64,000 bases of DNA from Polytrichum commune (taxonomy: Eukaryota; Streptophyta; Polytrichopsida; Polytrichales; Polytrichaceae). Position numbers and translations under genes: made by a program. Numbering within the stretch: the first letter of the stretch is position 1; each line of letters starts with the position of its first letter. The notes beneath the pieces were generated by a model. It ran no database searches and was not told the origin of the DNA. It saw only the letters and a list, made by a program, of their open reading frames with translations. Location of the stretch: assembly GCA_950295325.1 (NCBI GenBank), contig OX485808.1, positions 10,792,501 to 10,856,500 on the forward strand. Direction: 5' to 3'. Positions 34,886 to 46,989 of this stretch are shown in pieces.

Positions 34886-37800
34886 CTATGTGGTTATTGA
34901 CTTGGTAGGGGTTGTGTTTTATAGGTTAGGTTATGATTTTTGAGGGGAGGATGTGCGAGGTAGACTTGTGTGGGGAGGTATGGAGAGTGATGGTATGTAT
35001 GATATGTGTTTTGTGGGGAGTGATGTGCCAATGTGGGTTGGGGTTGATGGGGGCTCTATTGTTTAAAAGTGGCATGATGGGTATTTTTTTATGTGGGGGA
35101 GACTTAGGACCGTGAGGATAAATATGAGATTTTTTTTTATTATGTGATAAATATGAGATTTCTTTATTATGAGATAAATATGAGATTTTTTAGTATGGAC
35201 TTGTGGTTGGTTGTGTGATGTGCATTATGTGTGGTTCTAGATATTTTTTGGTGATTGTGCATACCTTTGTGGCATTGGGCTAGAGTGTTTCAAGGATCAA
35301 GAGGCTAACGAGAGTGAAAAAAAATATAGACATGTTGGGCTATTTCATGATGTTGTGTTTGGTTGTGTGATGAGTGATGCAAGTGTGTAAGTCATCGAGA
35401 AGTGTCTTTTTTGTGCAAGAGTGAAACATTTGGTAGGAGGATTAGGATGGATAATATCAAAACAAATCTTGTGTGTGGGGATTTGTGTGGAATGCACACT
35501 TTATTATAATAAGGGTAGAGGAAACAAACAATAAAAAATACACACGTACTAATCAAAGTGGCCCATTGTGATGGTATTGGCAAGGTGCTATTCATTATGA
35601 GGGTTGTAGCTTTGATAGTGGTTTTTGTGGATGGTTGTGTTGAGGTGGATCGTGATAGATGGGTGGAGCTTGAAGTTGGAGTGGATGGCCGCCCGTATGT
35701 GTGGATGTCCTTGGGCCTTGTTGGTTGGAGGTGGGGAGGCATTGGTAGAGACTAGGGAGAGACAAGGTTTTGAGTGATTACATGCATTTTTTGTTGGGAT
35801 AACCATATTACCTATGATTTCTTGTATGTTGACGGCATGGTGGATGATGTTGTCAGTGGTTGCATCAACATTGGTGTTGGTATTGTGGTTGATGTTGGTG
35901 GTGAGTTGTGTGAGTTTGCCATCAAGCTTCTCTTCCCACTCCCACATGGTTTTGGTGAAGAGGGTTTCGACGAGGGTGGTATTGGAGTTGGCGTTACGCA
36001 TAGCCTAAAGTTATTGGGCAATTGCCTCCTGAGCCAGTGCGTGAGCGAGATGGAGGGCAATTTTCTTGGGGTCGGATCTGTCGATACTTCCTTTGTGGGG
36101 TATAAAGTAAACTCGTCTCCTAAAAATGTGTATGGATTTGTAAATCCATTGAGTGTAGACAACAACATTGAGACATTGAACATGGCACCAACCTGCTTGC
36201 TTGTCCTCCGCATGGTTGGCATTGTTGCAGAAGTTGAAGCCGACTATGTTATCGTCTCCAAACTTGTTCTTGAGGGCCATGACTATGAATGTTTGGGTCT
36301 CTTTTGGGGGGAGATTATTAGCAATTAAGGTAGCACTTGATAATGCAGAGTTCCAAGGGTGCGGTGGATTCCTTATCCCTTGTGATGCTAATGCAATTTT
36401 TTTCCATTTTGGAAGACTAATCCATATTTGAGAATAATATCTCTAGCTTCCTTGAAGATGAAAGTAAGAAATGCAAAGTCTTTGGTGGCATCGGGTTTAA
36501 TGAGGCTCATATATTAATGTCGTTGTCCTTCATAGTAATTGTCTTTGATGAATGTGTAGAAGAGAGTATGGGCTTGAGTGTGTCTTTTAATGAGTCTTCT
36601 TTGAGGTGTAGACGGAGGTTTCAAGCTTGAATGACAAGTTTATAGCTTTTCTCTACCTTGCCTATCACCATTTCACCCCCTTCCAATTCCAATGCAAAGG
36701 CACAAGTACCTCGTAAGAGAGCCATACTATCAACACGTGGGCATTTGAGGTGCATTTTGATGAGGTCCACCCAATTCTTGGTGACTGAACTCAATCCTAT
36801 GTCCAAGGGGTTATTGTAACCCGTTCCAAGTAAAATTCCCATTTTGCATAGTTTGGTGAGGCGTGCACTATTGACATTGACCCTATTTTTTATTTTGAAA
36901 TCCGTGTCAAAGTGGATCGTAATTTGGTAGACTTCAAAGAGGCCCATCTCCCGGTTTACTTGCTCATGGTGTGGTAATTTGGGTGAAGTGTAGGTATTGG
37001 CCCGGCACTGCATATGGTTTCTCGTTGGGTTAGAGCTTTTGGGTAACTCGCATGAAAGCATGTCGGAGGGTGCGGAGTTCAGTGGCTTCACTTGGTGGTG
37101 TTTCTAAACATTTAAACTCATAGTTAATCATTTCTTTCTTTCAATGGCATTTTTTTTTGGTCTTTCTGTGGCAATGGCTTTGTGAATGGGGAAGCCAAGC
37201 CATAGTTGAGAAACAATATTGATTCCGAAGATGGCTCCTTTGCTTTGTGTTCGCGGTGTGGTCATTTCCCACCATGGTGGGTGTTGATTGGGGCCGTTCT
37301 CTCTTCTCCATCCAGTTTTCTTCGTTTTGCACTTGGTGTGGACTCTTCTAGATTATTGATTGCTAGTGCAACCTCTAGCTGGCGTTGGCTACCAATGGGA
37401 TTACTTTATGGGATTGAGTATTTTAGGGTGCTACTCCCCTAGGTTGGAGGTACATTCTCCAACTTCATGTCAAGATCATTGCCATTAGTAATCATGCCTT
37501 CGTTCTTGAGAGGTCTTTGAAAGTTGTTGGCTCATGGTTAGCTCCCCATTCCATAATCTCTTCTCCAATTTTTTATTTTTTATTTTTTTATCTGCTGCCG
37601 ATTGTTGATGATGGGCAGTGTGCCCCTGGTGACAGTTTGTTGTTGCTATCGGTTGCTAGTGTTGGACGACATGCTCTTGGTCTTAATTTGTTGTCGATGT
37701 CATGCGTCTTCCTCGGTGCAGGTGCGTACTAGCTAAACTACAGGTTGCTTGAATGTGTGCTCTTGCCGGTTTGTTGTGAGTGAGGATGAGGTTGAGGCAT

Positions 37801-38240
37801 CATTGGTTAGGGTTTGGGGGTGGATCATAAGGTCCTTGGTGGAGGTTTGGTGAAGGTAGACCTAAAGTAGTCAATAACCTTAAATGGTTTCTAGCATACA
37901 AGTACATACTCCAATTTGAAATGTGCATATCCAAAAGAAAGCCATTCAATTAAGAAAATATATGAATGCCGCTTCAAAAATAAAAAGATATTCATTTCGA
38001 CTCCAAAATCAACAAGCCAACCCTCATGTTCTTCAGTTAGATTCACTAATGTGTGCATGTAAAGTTTGGAGAATCTTATACTGTACCCCTACAAAAGGTA
38101 GAAGGTGCTATTTAATTACAACCCCTTCCTAAAAGCGTTACCTATGCACGTCTCCCAATCGTGTGACCGGAGCACACCTTAAACTATCCAAGTATCTATG
38201 GCACAAAGCACGTCGGTTTTAGTAGGTTGCAAGGTTATCA
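34886..38240 (-). mobile_element. LINE remnant C: leader and ORF1
   Basis: Minus-strand copy of the same family. Leader 38,240-37,740 mirrors 28,563-29,090. ORF1 pieces at 37,091-36,621 (NPLDIGLSSVTKNWVDLIKM, MALLRGTCAFALELE), 36,280-36,011 (LKNKFGDDNIVGF, QAGWCHVQCLNVVVYTQW, VYFIPHKGSIDRSDPKK) and 36,001-35,760 (LVETLFTKTM, KLTQLTTNINHNTN) follow the order of the long element's ORF1. Most of ORF2 is absent. The G/T-rich plus-strand skew continues to about 34,886. ORF1 has several frameshifts. Confidence 0.75.
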
Positions 38241-38579
38241 CAGTTGATCCTTAAATCAAAATATCCACAACTTTATTTTACAAAGTCTTCTTGCTTTCAA
38301 CCCTTAGAACATTCTATAGCACGTAAACAACCTGCGTCTGTGAAAAAGGCTTGAACCTTTAAAGGATACGGAATAAAATTTTATTCACCTATTGTAGTGT
38401 ACAGTCGGGGTGGGTCCATTTGTTCCTTTTTTTTCTTTTTCTTTTAAAAAAAAGTTGATGTAAAATAAAGCAAAGTGTTGGTGGGGTATATTGTATTCAT
38501 GCCAACGGAAGAATCCACTTTAACATAAAGGCATGAGATCTTCTACCAGCTCTAATACATACCAAAAGCTCACCAAAAT

Positions 38580-38900
38580 TTAGGGGCGTTGGGGCTTGAT
38601 CAGTCAAGTGTAAAATTGGTGAAAGACAATTCATTTTAGAGTGTTGGTTTATCGTCTGAGATGATCCTAAACTACAGGGTGATAGTGGACAGGTACCCAC
38701 TTCTGAATGAAGTGGGTGGCGGTTCAATTCCCGCTGTGAAATCTCCTCTTTACTTGATGGAAAAAAAACCAACTACATAGGTAAGAAGCCAATAGGTCAC
38801 CCACCGCAAGGTAGGCAGTAAACCCCACCCTGCATCAAGAGGATTCTTGAGTAGGGTAGGGCCAACAGCCGCAAACTCATGTCAGATTGCCCGACGTTGG
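38580..38900 (+). repeat. Possible tRNA-derived SINE-like sequence
   Basis: GGTTCAATTCC at about 38,713 resembles the Pol III B box, preceded by a possible A-box region (gatagtggacagg) and a perfect 9-bp hairpin (acccacttc/gaagtgggt). The cloverleaf does not close as a functional tRNA. No second copy in this window. Confidence 0.25.
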
Positions 38901-40504
38901 TTATTTATATGATTTATTTATTTGTTGGTTTATTATGTATTGCCTCATGATAACACATCACCTCACAACACCTCATTTCAATGTTTGTTTGATGTTCTTT
39001 TTTGCTCTTTCTTTCTTTTTAAAACCAACTATATAGTCAAAATGGCAACCTTCATTGGAGTGATGTGGATGGAAATACATTTATTGTTTCAAATATATTA
39101 CCATTTTTTCATATTTGGGATTGCAATATGGCAACCTTGCAAACAAAAGCAACACATTGCCCTCCTATGGGATGTCGTAAGGGAAATGAGCTCCATATTC
39201 ATGTTGCATTCAACCGATTGAGAGGCAAGAGCTCAAAGAATGGAACCCTCTCATTGGGAATCAAATTTTGACGTCCATTATTATCTTAGGGGTTTTTTAG
39301 TATTTTCAAGATCATCACTTATGAATTCCATGGTTTGGTTCTCAAAACATTAATGAAGCACAAATGTTGATATAAAGTAATGAACCGCTTCTACATGATT
39401 GTAGCTTCTCATTAAGGTCTTCATAAGCAAACCTATAGAAACAAAAATAAAAATGGACATGAGATTGGTTTGGGTTGAAATTTTGTAAAAGATGAATTCG
39501 AAATATAAGATTTTTTAATATGATATTATAGGGTTCATTAAATATAATGTGAGAAAAATTTGTTTGAATATTTATTTATTTCAAATTAATATCTTTTTAC
39601 ATGTCTTTTTAGGGTGCATGCATAATTATCTTGATGATGAACACATAGAATTTGATAATTACTTGCTATTTATTTATTTAACATTTTTTATTGAAAAAAT
39701 AAAAAATTGTACACTATGTCTATACTTGTGTGTGAGAATATATATATATCCAAAGCTCTTGAATGTCCATTTTTTTATCAAGTCATTTGCTAGTTGGGTT
39801 GTTGGCTACAACTACAAAGGGAAAGTCCAATTAATTATCCTCCCCGTGTCTACTTTCAATAACATCGTTATGGAGTAGACCTATGTACCCCCCCCCCCTC
39901 CCTTCGCTTCAGTTTTTGTTGGTGGCATGTAAAACTTCTTATGAGTGAGTTTGACTCAAAATTACCATAAGGAATAGTATTCCATCATTTTCTTTAAGTC
40001 ACTAGACATCAATCCCAAATAGCTAACAATTCTCATTGACTACATGCAACAAAACTACACAAAAATCAAAATGAACAAATCTTTGTTCTATTGTCATCCG
40101 GAAAAATTAAAATGTAATTGGTTGAACAAATTAAATATTTACTCCTAATGATTTAGTTTGTTCATCAATTTATTTTGTTTAATTGTAATTTCAACTGGTG
40201 GTCATTTAACTGGTTGATGTCAAATTTATCCACAATAAACCCAGTTGGTCAAAATCCAACTAATTAATCCAGATGTATTAGATTGACAAGAAGATAATAT
40301 TAATAAATAGTCTCATTTTGTATTTTCTTAAACGAGCTCGTACAAAACAAACTAGTTGGTTTTAAGTTTTTTTTCTTATTAAAAATATCATTTTGGTAAT
40401 GCTTGGTCTCAATATCTTGATTGGTCAAATAATAATTTTTGGATCCAAAGTTGTTAAGATCACAATGTGGAGCTTTTACTAGTTAAATGCTATGTTTACC
40501 TTAG
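38901..40504. other. AT-rich non-coding stretch, nothing identified
   Basis: Only short, low-complexity open frames. A C run lies at 39,888-39,898. Confidence 0.35.
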
Positions 40505-41260
40505 TATGTTAGTTAGCCATGAACTTAGCGAGCGACAAAAATACATTGGTATTACCTACTTACATTGGCTTGCTAGGGTTTCATCATGCTATCTTGACCT
40601 CCTAAGTAGATAGGCAACTTAGATTCATTTTTGTGTACACAATACCAGACCTAAAGCTTTGTGGCTTTCTTACTTCACATGCACCAAATTACTTGGAGAC
40701 TGGTTACATCTATTAGTTTTGATTATAGGACGAGGCTTTTGGAGTAGTGTCATGAAAATGTGTTGAATTGAAGGGATGGTTATCATCCTACAAACATGTG
40801 GTAATTGAATATGGATCAAAATATTTTGTAAATAGCAATAAAGCATTGAAAGATAGACTCATTTTTTATATCCTCTTATTGCTACTCTTTTTGCAACGTG
40901 TCATGTTTCTTAAGGTTGACAAGGCTAAGGTGAAGATTGTGCTTGTAAAGGTGCACAAAGTACAACTTGACTTGAGATGTATTGCCAAGAGATGTAGTGG
41001 TGAGTAATGAAGAAGTGTGTGCAAGCATGGGTTGCTGATGTGTAAGCAATTGACAAAAGTGGTTAAAACAACGAAAGCAATTTATTGCAACATGTCAAAG
41101 AGACCAAATTTGGATCCACCTGAATGTAAGATTTTAAAGGGGCTAATCCAACCAAAATTGTCAATTGGTGTGATGAGAAATACCCTAAACAAATATCAGA
41201 GCTTGGTGGAAGGTTAGAGATGCCAAATTTAAAGTTAGCTAGTAAAATCAAGAATTGAAA
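40505..41260 (+). repeat. ~760-bp dispersed repeat, copy 2
   Basis: Partner of 26,228-26,990 in the opposite orientation. It contains a 79-codon open frame (40,768-41,007) whose middle ~60 residues match the other copy with mostly conservative changes (R/K, E/D, T/A). Confidence 0.65.
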
Positions 41261-44052
41261 TTAGAATTAAAACCTCCAAAAGTTAATTAATTAGGCCAAA
41301 AATGTTGGCAATATGAGCATGGTTGACAATATCCAAAACATGTTTTCATACCCAAGACAAAATAAAAGAAAATAAAGAGAAGAAGAAGATGCGCGGGAGT
41401 ATTCTAGGTATAAAGGACCAACTTATGTGACAATTTCTCAAGATCTAGACAAAACTAACGATGGACTATTGGTTGATGGAGCAAGGGAAAAAAATGCAAA
41501 ATTCCCATTAATAACCACAACACGATTGCATGAAACTTGAAACAAACTTGCATGATCATCACTATGTAGCACACATAAAATATCCACTCACAAATGCGTC
41601 AACTCAAAATCATTTTCATTTAAAGTATCAATGTCTTCCGTACCACCCACAAACTAAATAGAATCTAAAATTCATCTCTTGGCACATCATATATCATATT
41701 TGGGGAATCAATGCGAAAGTACACTACTTAGAGGCTCAAAACACTCAAAAAACTCAGCCGAAAGCTATATTCTTGTCATTTGTGACAAATTTGCTTAGTT
41801 TTAGCTTTGGGGAAAACTCACATGGAATGCACAAAACCGTTTTGAGGACACCAACCCCTTGTACAATATGAAGAACTTTGCCTTGCCTATCTTTTCTTCA
41901 TGACCTCATAGCCTAGAAATTCTTGTTAACGAACAATTTGTGTGCGTATATCAAAGGAGGCCATCCTCCAAAAGGAAGGAAGTACCCTTATTTTGGAGCT
42001 TGGTAAAACATGATCAAGGCAAGGAGAATAGGCTCCCATTCACGTTGGTGTGAACATGTACACCAATCTTAGTTTTATTTTGTTGAAGTGCTTATATTAG
42101 AAAAGATTGGACCTTTAAGGCTTGATATCAGTGTTGTGTAAGTTTATAATAAAGTCTCACCTAGGTATGGTGTAATAGGATGTGCAATGATTTGAGAACA
42201 TAGCCGGGATCGGTGGATTTGGTAAAAGGTTATAGGCACACTTGATATGGCATTTTCCACGATTGAATAACATGGCTAGTATCTATAATTAGAAATCCAT
42301 GCAAAGGGTGAAACTTGGGTGGGACATTAGCCTATAATCTAGATACATGCTTGCATCGAATATATTTTTTGGGTACTTATTTCCTCTAAATTTTGGAATT
42401 CTAGGTACCTTTTGCTTAGAAAAAAAATCAAAGTATGGCCACTTTTCAACACCGTATGGTGGATTCAATTCTTGAAAGACTAACATAAGATGTACCCGTA
42501 TTTCTTTCATCAAAGATATGCAAAAAAATAATGACAAAACTTCAACTATAACCAAAAAAAAATTCATTACAAAAAAATTGAACAACATCATTTGCAACAA
42601 CAACATGCATTCCATAGTAGAACAAATACCATATTTAACCTGAACAATGAATTGTATAGTCTTGGAAATTTGAGCACACACGACACACAAAATATCCTAA
42701 GTGCGTTTACAAATGTATTGTAGTACAATATGTGGGCATATTGTTGTAGGGTTTCCTATCAACTACATTTGTTGTCCTAATACTGGCAATTATTGCTACA
42801 CATCCTCTCCTACTTCTTCTTCTATTGCAATCAAAAAAATAAAACATCACTGCATTTACAAATGGAGTTTTAAAAATGGGTAACCACATAAAATCCTCGA
42901 TTGACTTGTATGACCACACACCAAAACCGCCCCACATCTTAAGCCCACAATTAGCACCACCTTCTGCCATCAATCACAAGACACAATAAAGAGCACAAAA
43001 GACTTTGCCACTTCAAAAGTAGCATCTGCGTGTACTTTGAAGGTGGATGGGCGGTGTCTAGCCTACCATTGACACTTTCCATTATCTCTAAATCAATGAT
43101 TAATATCTTGTGATTGGCAAGACTCAAAGCTCAAAGCAAGGTCATCCTTGGTTTGGGACTGAGGGAAATTCTCGAATGGCATGCCCCTATTCTTACAATA
43201 GTTCAGCACATGAGAAGTATATGGATATGGCGTTTTTGAAAATTGGAGAACAAGTTGGTAACAATTATTTTGGTGTGTCTTGTAGAAGTCCCACCCATCT
43301 TCTTGACACAAAATTCTAACTATCTCTAAGTCTTCATGATCATGAGAATTCAACGCCTATATGTGATCCTCATTTGACATTTCTCGAAGGTTTTCCTAAG
43401 TTTCTACTAACTGAAAAGTATAAATCCATATGAGTAGATGAAAGTACGGTAGAATTCAAAGGGTTGACAGGGACACTCTAAATCCTCTGACACATTGACG
43501 GTATTGAAATCATCAAGAAGTTCACAGGTTGGGTTTAGAGTTGGAAGTTCATAAGGCTTAACTATATTGGAAGGACTAGAGATGTGAACTTTGGTGCAAT
43601 TTGGCTACATTCACTTCCTCCCTATGTCACTTTGCATCAACTAAGGGGGCAACTGCCAGATGGATGACGTGCACCCTTGCACCTATTTCGTCCAAGGCCT
43701 CCAATTGCACCCAAACGGTGTCGGGTAGAGAGGGTTCCGCCTTGGGAAAGCGCTGGGCTTCTGGCTGCAACTAGATTTTATCAGACCCGTCGAATCTTCT
43801 GATCTTCAATCGAATCTTCCGGTCTTCTAGTCTTCAATTTCTTCAATTTCTTCTAATCTTCATCCTCTTTCCCGTCGACCTATCCTGTTGTGGCTCTATA
43901 TGGATAAAGGGTAAGGGTAGTGTGATAAGAAACCACGGCTTCGGACGGGTAAAACGGGACGTCAGAACACGAGCTGACGTCCGAAAGATTGGCTCCTAAA
44001 CTTTCAAACCCACGGTGACCAGCAATCGCGCCTCACCAGTGGGAACGACAGA
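41261..44052. other. Non-coding stretch with a LINE-3'-end-like segment
   Basis: The segment 41,950-42,100 (ccatcctccaaaa, agcttggtaaaacatgatcaag, gttggtgt) is shared with 53,105-53,250, where it follows a LINE 3' remnant, so it may be LINE 3' UTR. The rest shows nothing recognisable. Around 43,780-43,880 there is a pyrimidine-rich cttc-type stretch. Confidence 0.35.
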
Positions 44053-44130
44053 AAACAACCTTGTGGGTGATTAATCCCACTTCGTTGTCACAAACAACCT
44101 TGTGGGTGATTAATCCCACTTCGTTGTCAC
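44053..44130 (+). repeat. Exact 39-bp tandem duplication
   Basis: The unit beginning aaacaaccttgtgggtgatt occurs at 44,053-44,091 and again at 44,092-44,130 with no difference. It contains the hairpin gtggg..cccac. Confidence 0.9.
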
Positions 44131-44604
44131 ACAGGAAACAAATTACGATGCAGAAATGAAATGCAACTAGCCTCCAAAACCGGCTTGGAATCACACACAC
44201 AAGAAAAAGACAACGTGCCACAAGCAACCACACATTCGAGTCTTGAAGCCTTCAATTCTTTAATCTGTCCGTCTTCTATGGTCGGTCGAAGTCTCAGCTC
44301 TTCTTTTAAGAACCAACAGACTTCCCTCCACTCAAACAAGCACAAATCTTGATTGCTAACTTCCAAAACAACAAGTGAGATCTCTCATGAATCACAAATC
44401 CCTCGTATTTTATTTCATATTCTTCTCAAAAACAACTCACACCGTGAGCTTCGAATCCACTTCTCTCTCTCTCCACAACTTCTCTCCCTCAATAATCACA
44501 TAACATCTTTCCTTCACCACCTCTCCCTATCCATGCGAGAGACAAAGTTCTCTCTTATCCTCATCACATGGCTTCTAATCACCCATTGGTCCAAAGTAAC
44601 TCAA

Positions 44605-44800
44605 GATAACTAAAAGACAAAAATAAACTATGAGTAAATAAAAAGGTAATCTATTTCTATCATTTGGTAAAGGTAACTAAAAGTAACTATGAGTAAACAT
44701 AAAGGTAAGCAACTTCTATCCACTTCTATCCTTAGGTAATGATAACTAAAATAAACTATGAGTAAATAAAAAAAGTAATCTACTTCTATTCTTTATTATT
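44605..44800 (+). repeat. Degenerate ~60-70-bp tandem repeat (three units)
   Basis: Three copies of taaactatgagtaaataaa/aaggtaatctacttctat with varying spacing. Confidence 0.6.
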
Positions 44801-45753
44801 TTTCTCCAAGACCAAGATTCACAATGCAATATTAAATACGTACACATCTATATAGTGTATGTATTTACATCACGACAACGGGCACCCTTTCCTCCAAGTC
44901 GAAGAACTTGAACGGCCACTCCAACATTGCGTTTCTATCCAAGTGGATTTTGAAAGCAACATGTGATAAACTGGCTCACATTGGACATGGCCAAAAAAGT
45001 TGGGCTCAAGTGTGTCTTGCTCCAAGAAGAGAAGCTTCACCCAAAATGACATGGTTGCCTACATCCCACATAAACCCCACAACCTAGTAAATCCAACAAA
45101 CCAAAGAATGATGCTACCAATATGTGAAAGAGCTAAAGCCATGAAACTCGTGTGACTTACCCCAAAGGATATTTGCATCTGCCAAATGACCCTAAACCTT
45201 AATGTTTAGAGTTGTATCCAAACAAAAAAAAAAACAACTACAACATTGGAGGGTCCGATGCCATTGGAAACCCTTCCAACCTTGGCAATTGAAACCCTAA
45301 AAATTTCATCCATCCCCTTAAACTAACAAATAACCGATTAATTATCAAACATCACTAACAAAACTTTACATTTACTCTAGAATCCTAGAACCAATCCTAT
45401 CTTTTCTTTTCTAACTTAAAACCAAAATTATTGTCTTCTATAAATCTCTATATTCCTTCTATCACATAAAATGTAATTCACAATCTCTATCTTCCATCCA
45501 AAACAAATAAAAGAAATTATTGAACTCAAATATACTAACCCCTATGGTTGATCACACATGATTTTGAAAATTACGCTAGTGTCCTACCTAGGGGTTGAAA
45601 TAGTTGCTAGCTTGCCATCACTCTATTGGAGAATACATGAGTAACACGATATTCAATATTTTGAGAGAGTGGGATCCTCTCAAAATAATATTAGCCATTT
45701 GGACACCTAAAAGTCATGTTAGGTTGATAAATACTAGATTATACTTTAGACGT
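44801..45753. other. Non-coding stretch, nothing identified
   Basis: AT-rich, no recognisable open frame or repeat end before the foldback element at 45,754. Confidence 0.35.
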
Positions 45754-46118
45754 GTAGTTTCCATTAAAATGAGAGTATGTTAAGCTGGGAAATTGACTCA
45801 TTTAGGTTGAGTCGACCTAAATGAGGACAATATTTTTTCAATTTAGGTTGAGTCAACCTAAATGAGGACAATATTTTGTCAATTTAGGTTGAGTCAACCT
45901 AAATGAGGACATTATGTTGTCAATTAAGGTTGATTCGACCTAAATGAGGACAATTATGTTAGTCAATTTAGGTTGAGTTGACCTAAATGAGGACAATTAT
46001 GTTAGTCAATTTAGGTTGAGTCGACCTAAATGAGGACAATATGTTGTCAATTTAGGTTGAGTCAACCTAAATGAGTCGATTTCCCAGCTTAACATACTCT
46101 CATTTTAATGGAAACTAC
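45754..46118. mobile_element. 365-bp foldback element with palindromic tandem repeats
   Basis: Terminal arms of 69 bp starting GTAGTTTCCATTAAAATGAG are inverted copies of each other with three mismatches. The core contains seven 41-43-bp units (starts near 45,801, 45,841, 45,882, 45,923, 45,966, 46,009, 46,050). Each unit carries a ~23-bp near-perfect palindrome ATTTAGGTTGAGTCAACCTAA+AT and a gaggacaatattttgtca-like spacer. No target duplication is visible and it is non-coding. Confidence 0.8.
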
Positions 46119-46615
46119 GGCGGAATTTACAGTGGAAAATCAAATGTTATTTTTTTACTTGTACTCTACAACTTTTCAGTGGTTTTCATTCCATTCTTGG
46201 ATTAACAGTTTGCTTTATGTACTCTCAATTCACTGGAAAACTCTCATTTTAATGAATATTGTGTTGAGTCAATACTTGGCTCAGAACCATATTAATGTTT
46301 ACATGACTTGGCATGATTAGTGGTATTGTTGTATGACCAATATCAAAAGTACTATTACCGTCCTACCTTGTGGCTTCAATGGAAAACATGTCATTGAATT
46401 ATTTCATACAACACCAAATTTTGTGGAATGCTATTTAGAAAATAAAAATTTACAACATCGATATTTAAGGTGTCAAATAATATATTGGGAAGTAAATTAA
46501 ATATTGGATTCTTAGATTTGAAATTGCCAAGTAGGACAGTAGTGCACTTGTTAGTGGATGCTAGGGTTCAAATCACAGGTTGGAAGTGGTTTTTTAACCT
46601 CTTCTTTCCAAAAGG

Positions 46616-46730
<115 letters not shown>

Positions 46731-46989
46731 TGAGTGATAAACTCTGTCCTCCATCCCATCAATCAAAAATTGTTGAAACAAAGAGATTTTCTTCTTATAT
46801 CTTCATAATGGAGTCGGCTTCCTCATACAAGCGGATGATCAAGAGAATAAAAGATAATGCCCGTGTCAAAGTACCGGCGTGATTGTGAGCCAGTTGGCTT
46901 AATGTTGATCATGGTTGTCCGTAATGCAACTTAAGGTTTTTTTTTGTTGCATCTTTTAAGAGGTGGGCTCTGGTGAAGTACTAATAATC

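Noticed and set aside
38690-38735. Functional tRNA gene
   Set aside because: The T-arm does not pair properly and no acceptor stem or canonical anticodon arm can be drawn.
42289-42690. 133-codon minus-strand ORF
   Set aside because: Hydrophobic, AT-driven sequence with no family resemblance or repeat.
45801-46075. Seven regularly spaced palindromic repeats as a CRISPR array
   Set aside because: Spacers are nearly identical to each other, units are palindromes, and they sit between long inverted arms in a plant-like genome; a foldback element explains it.
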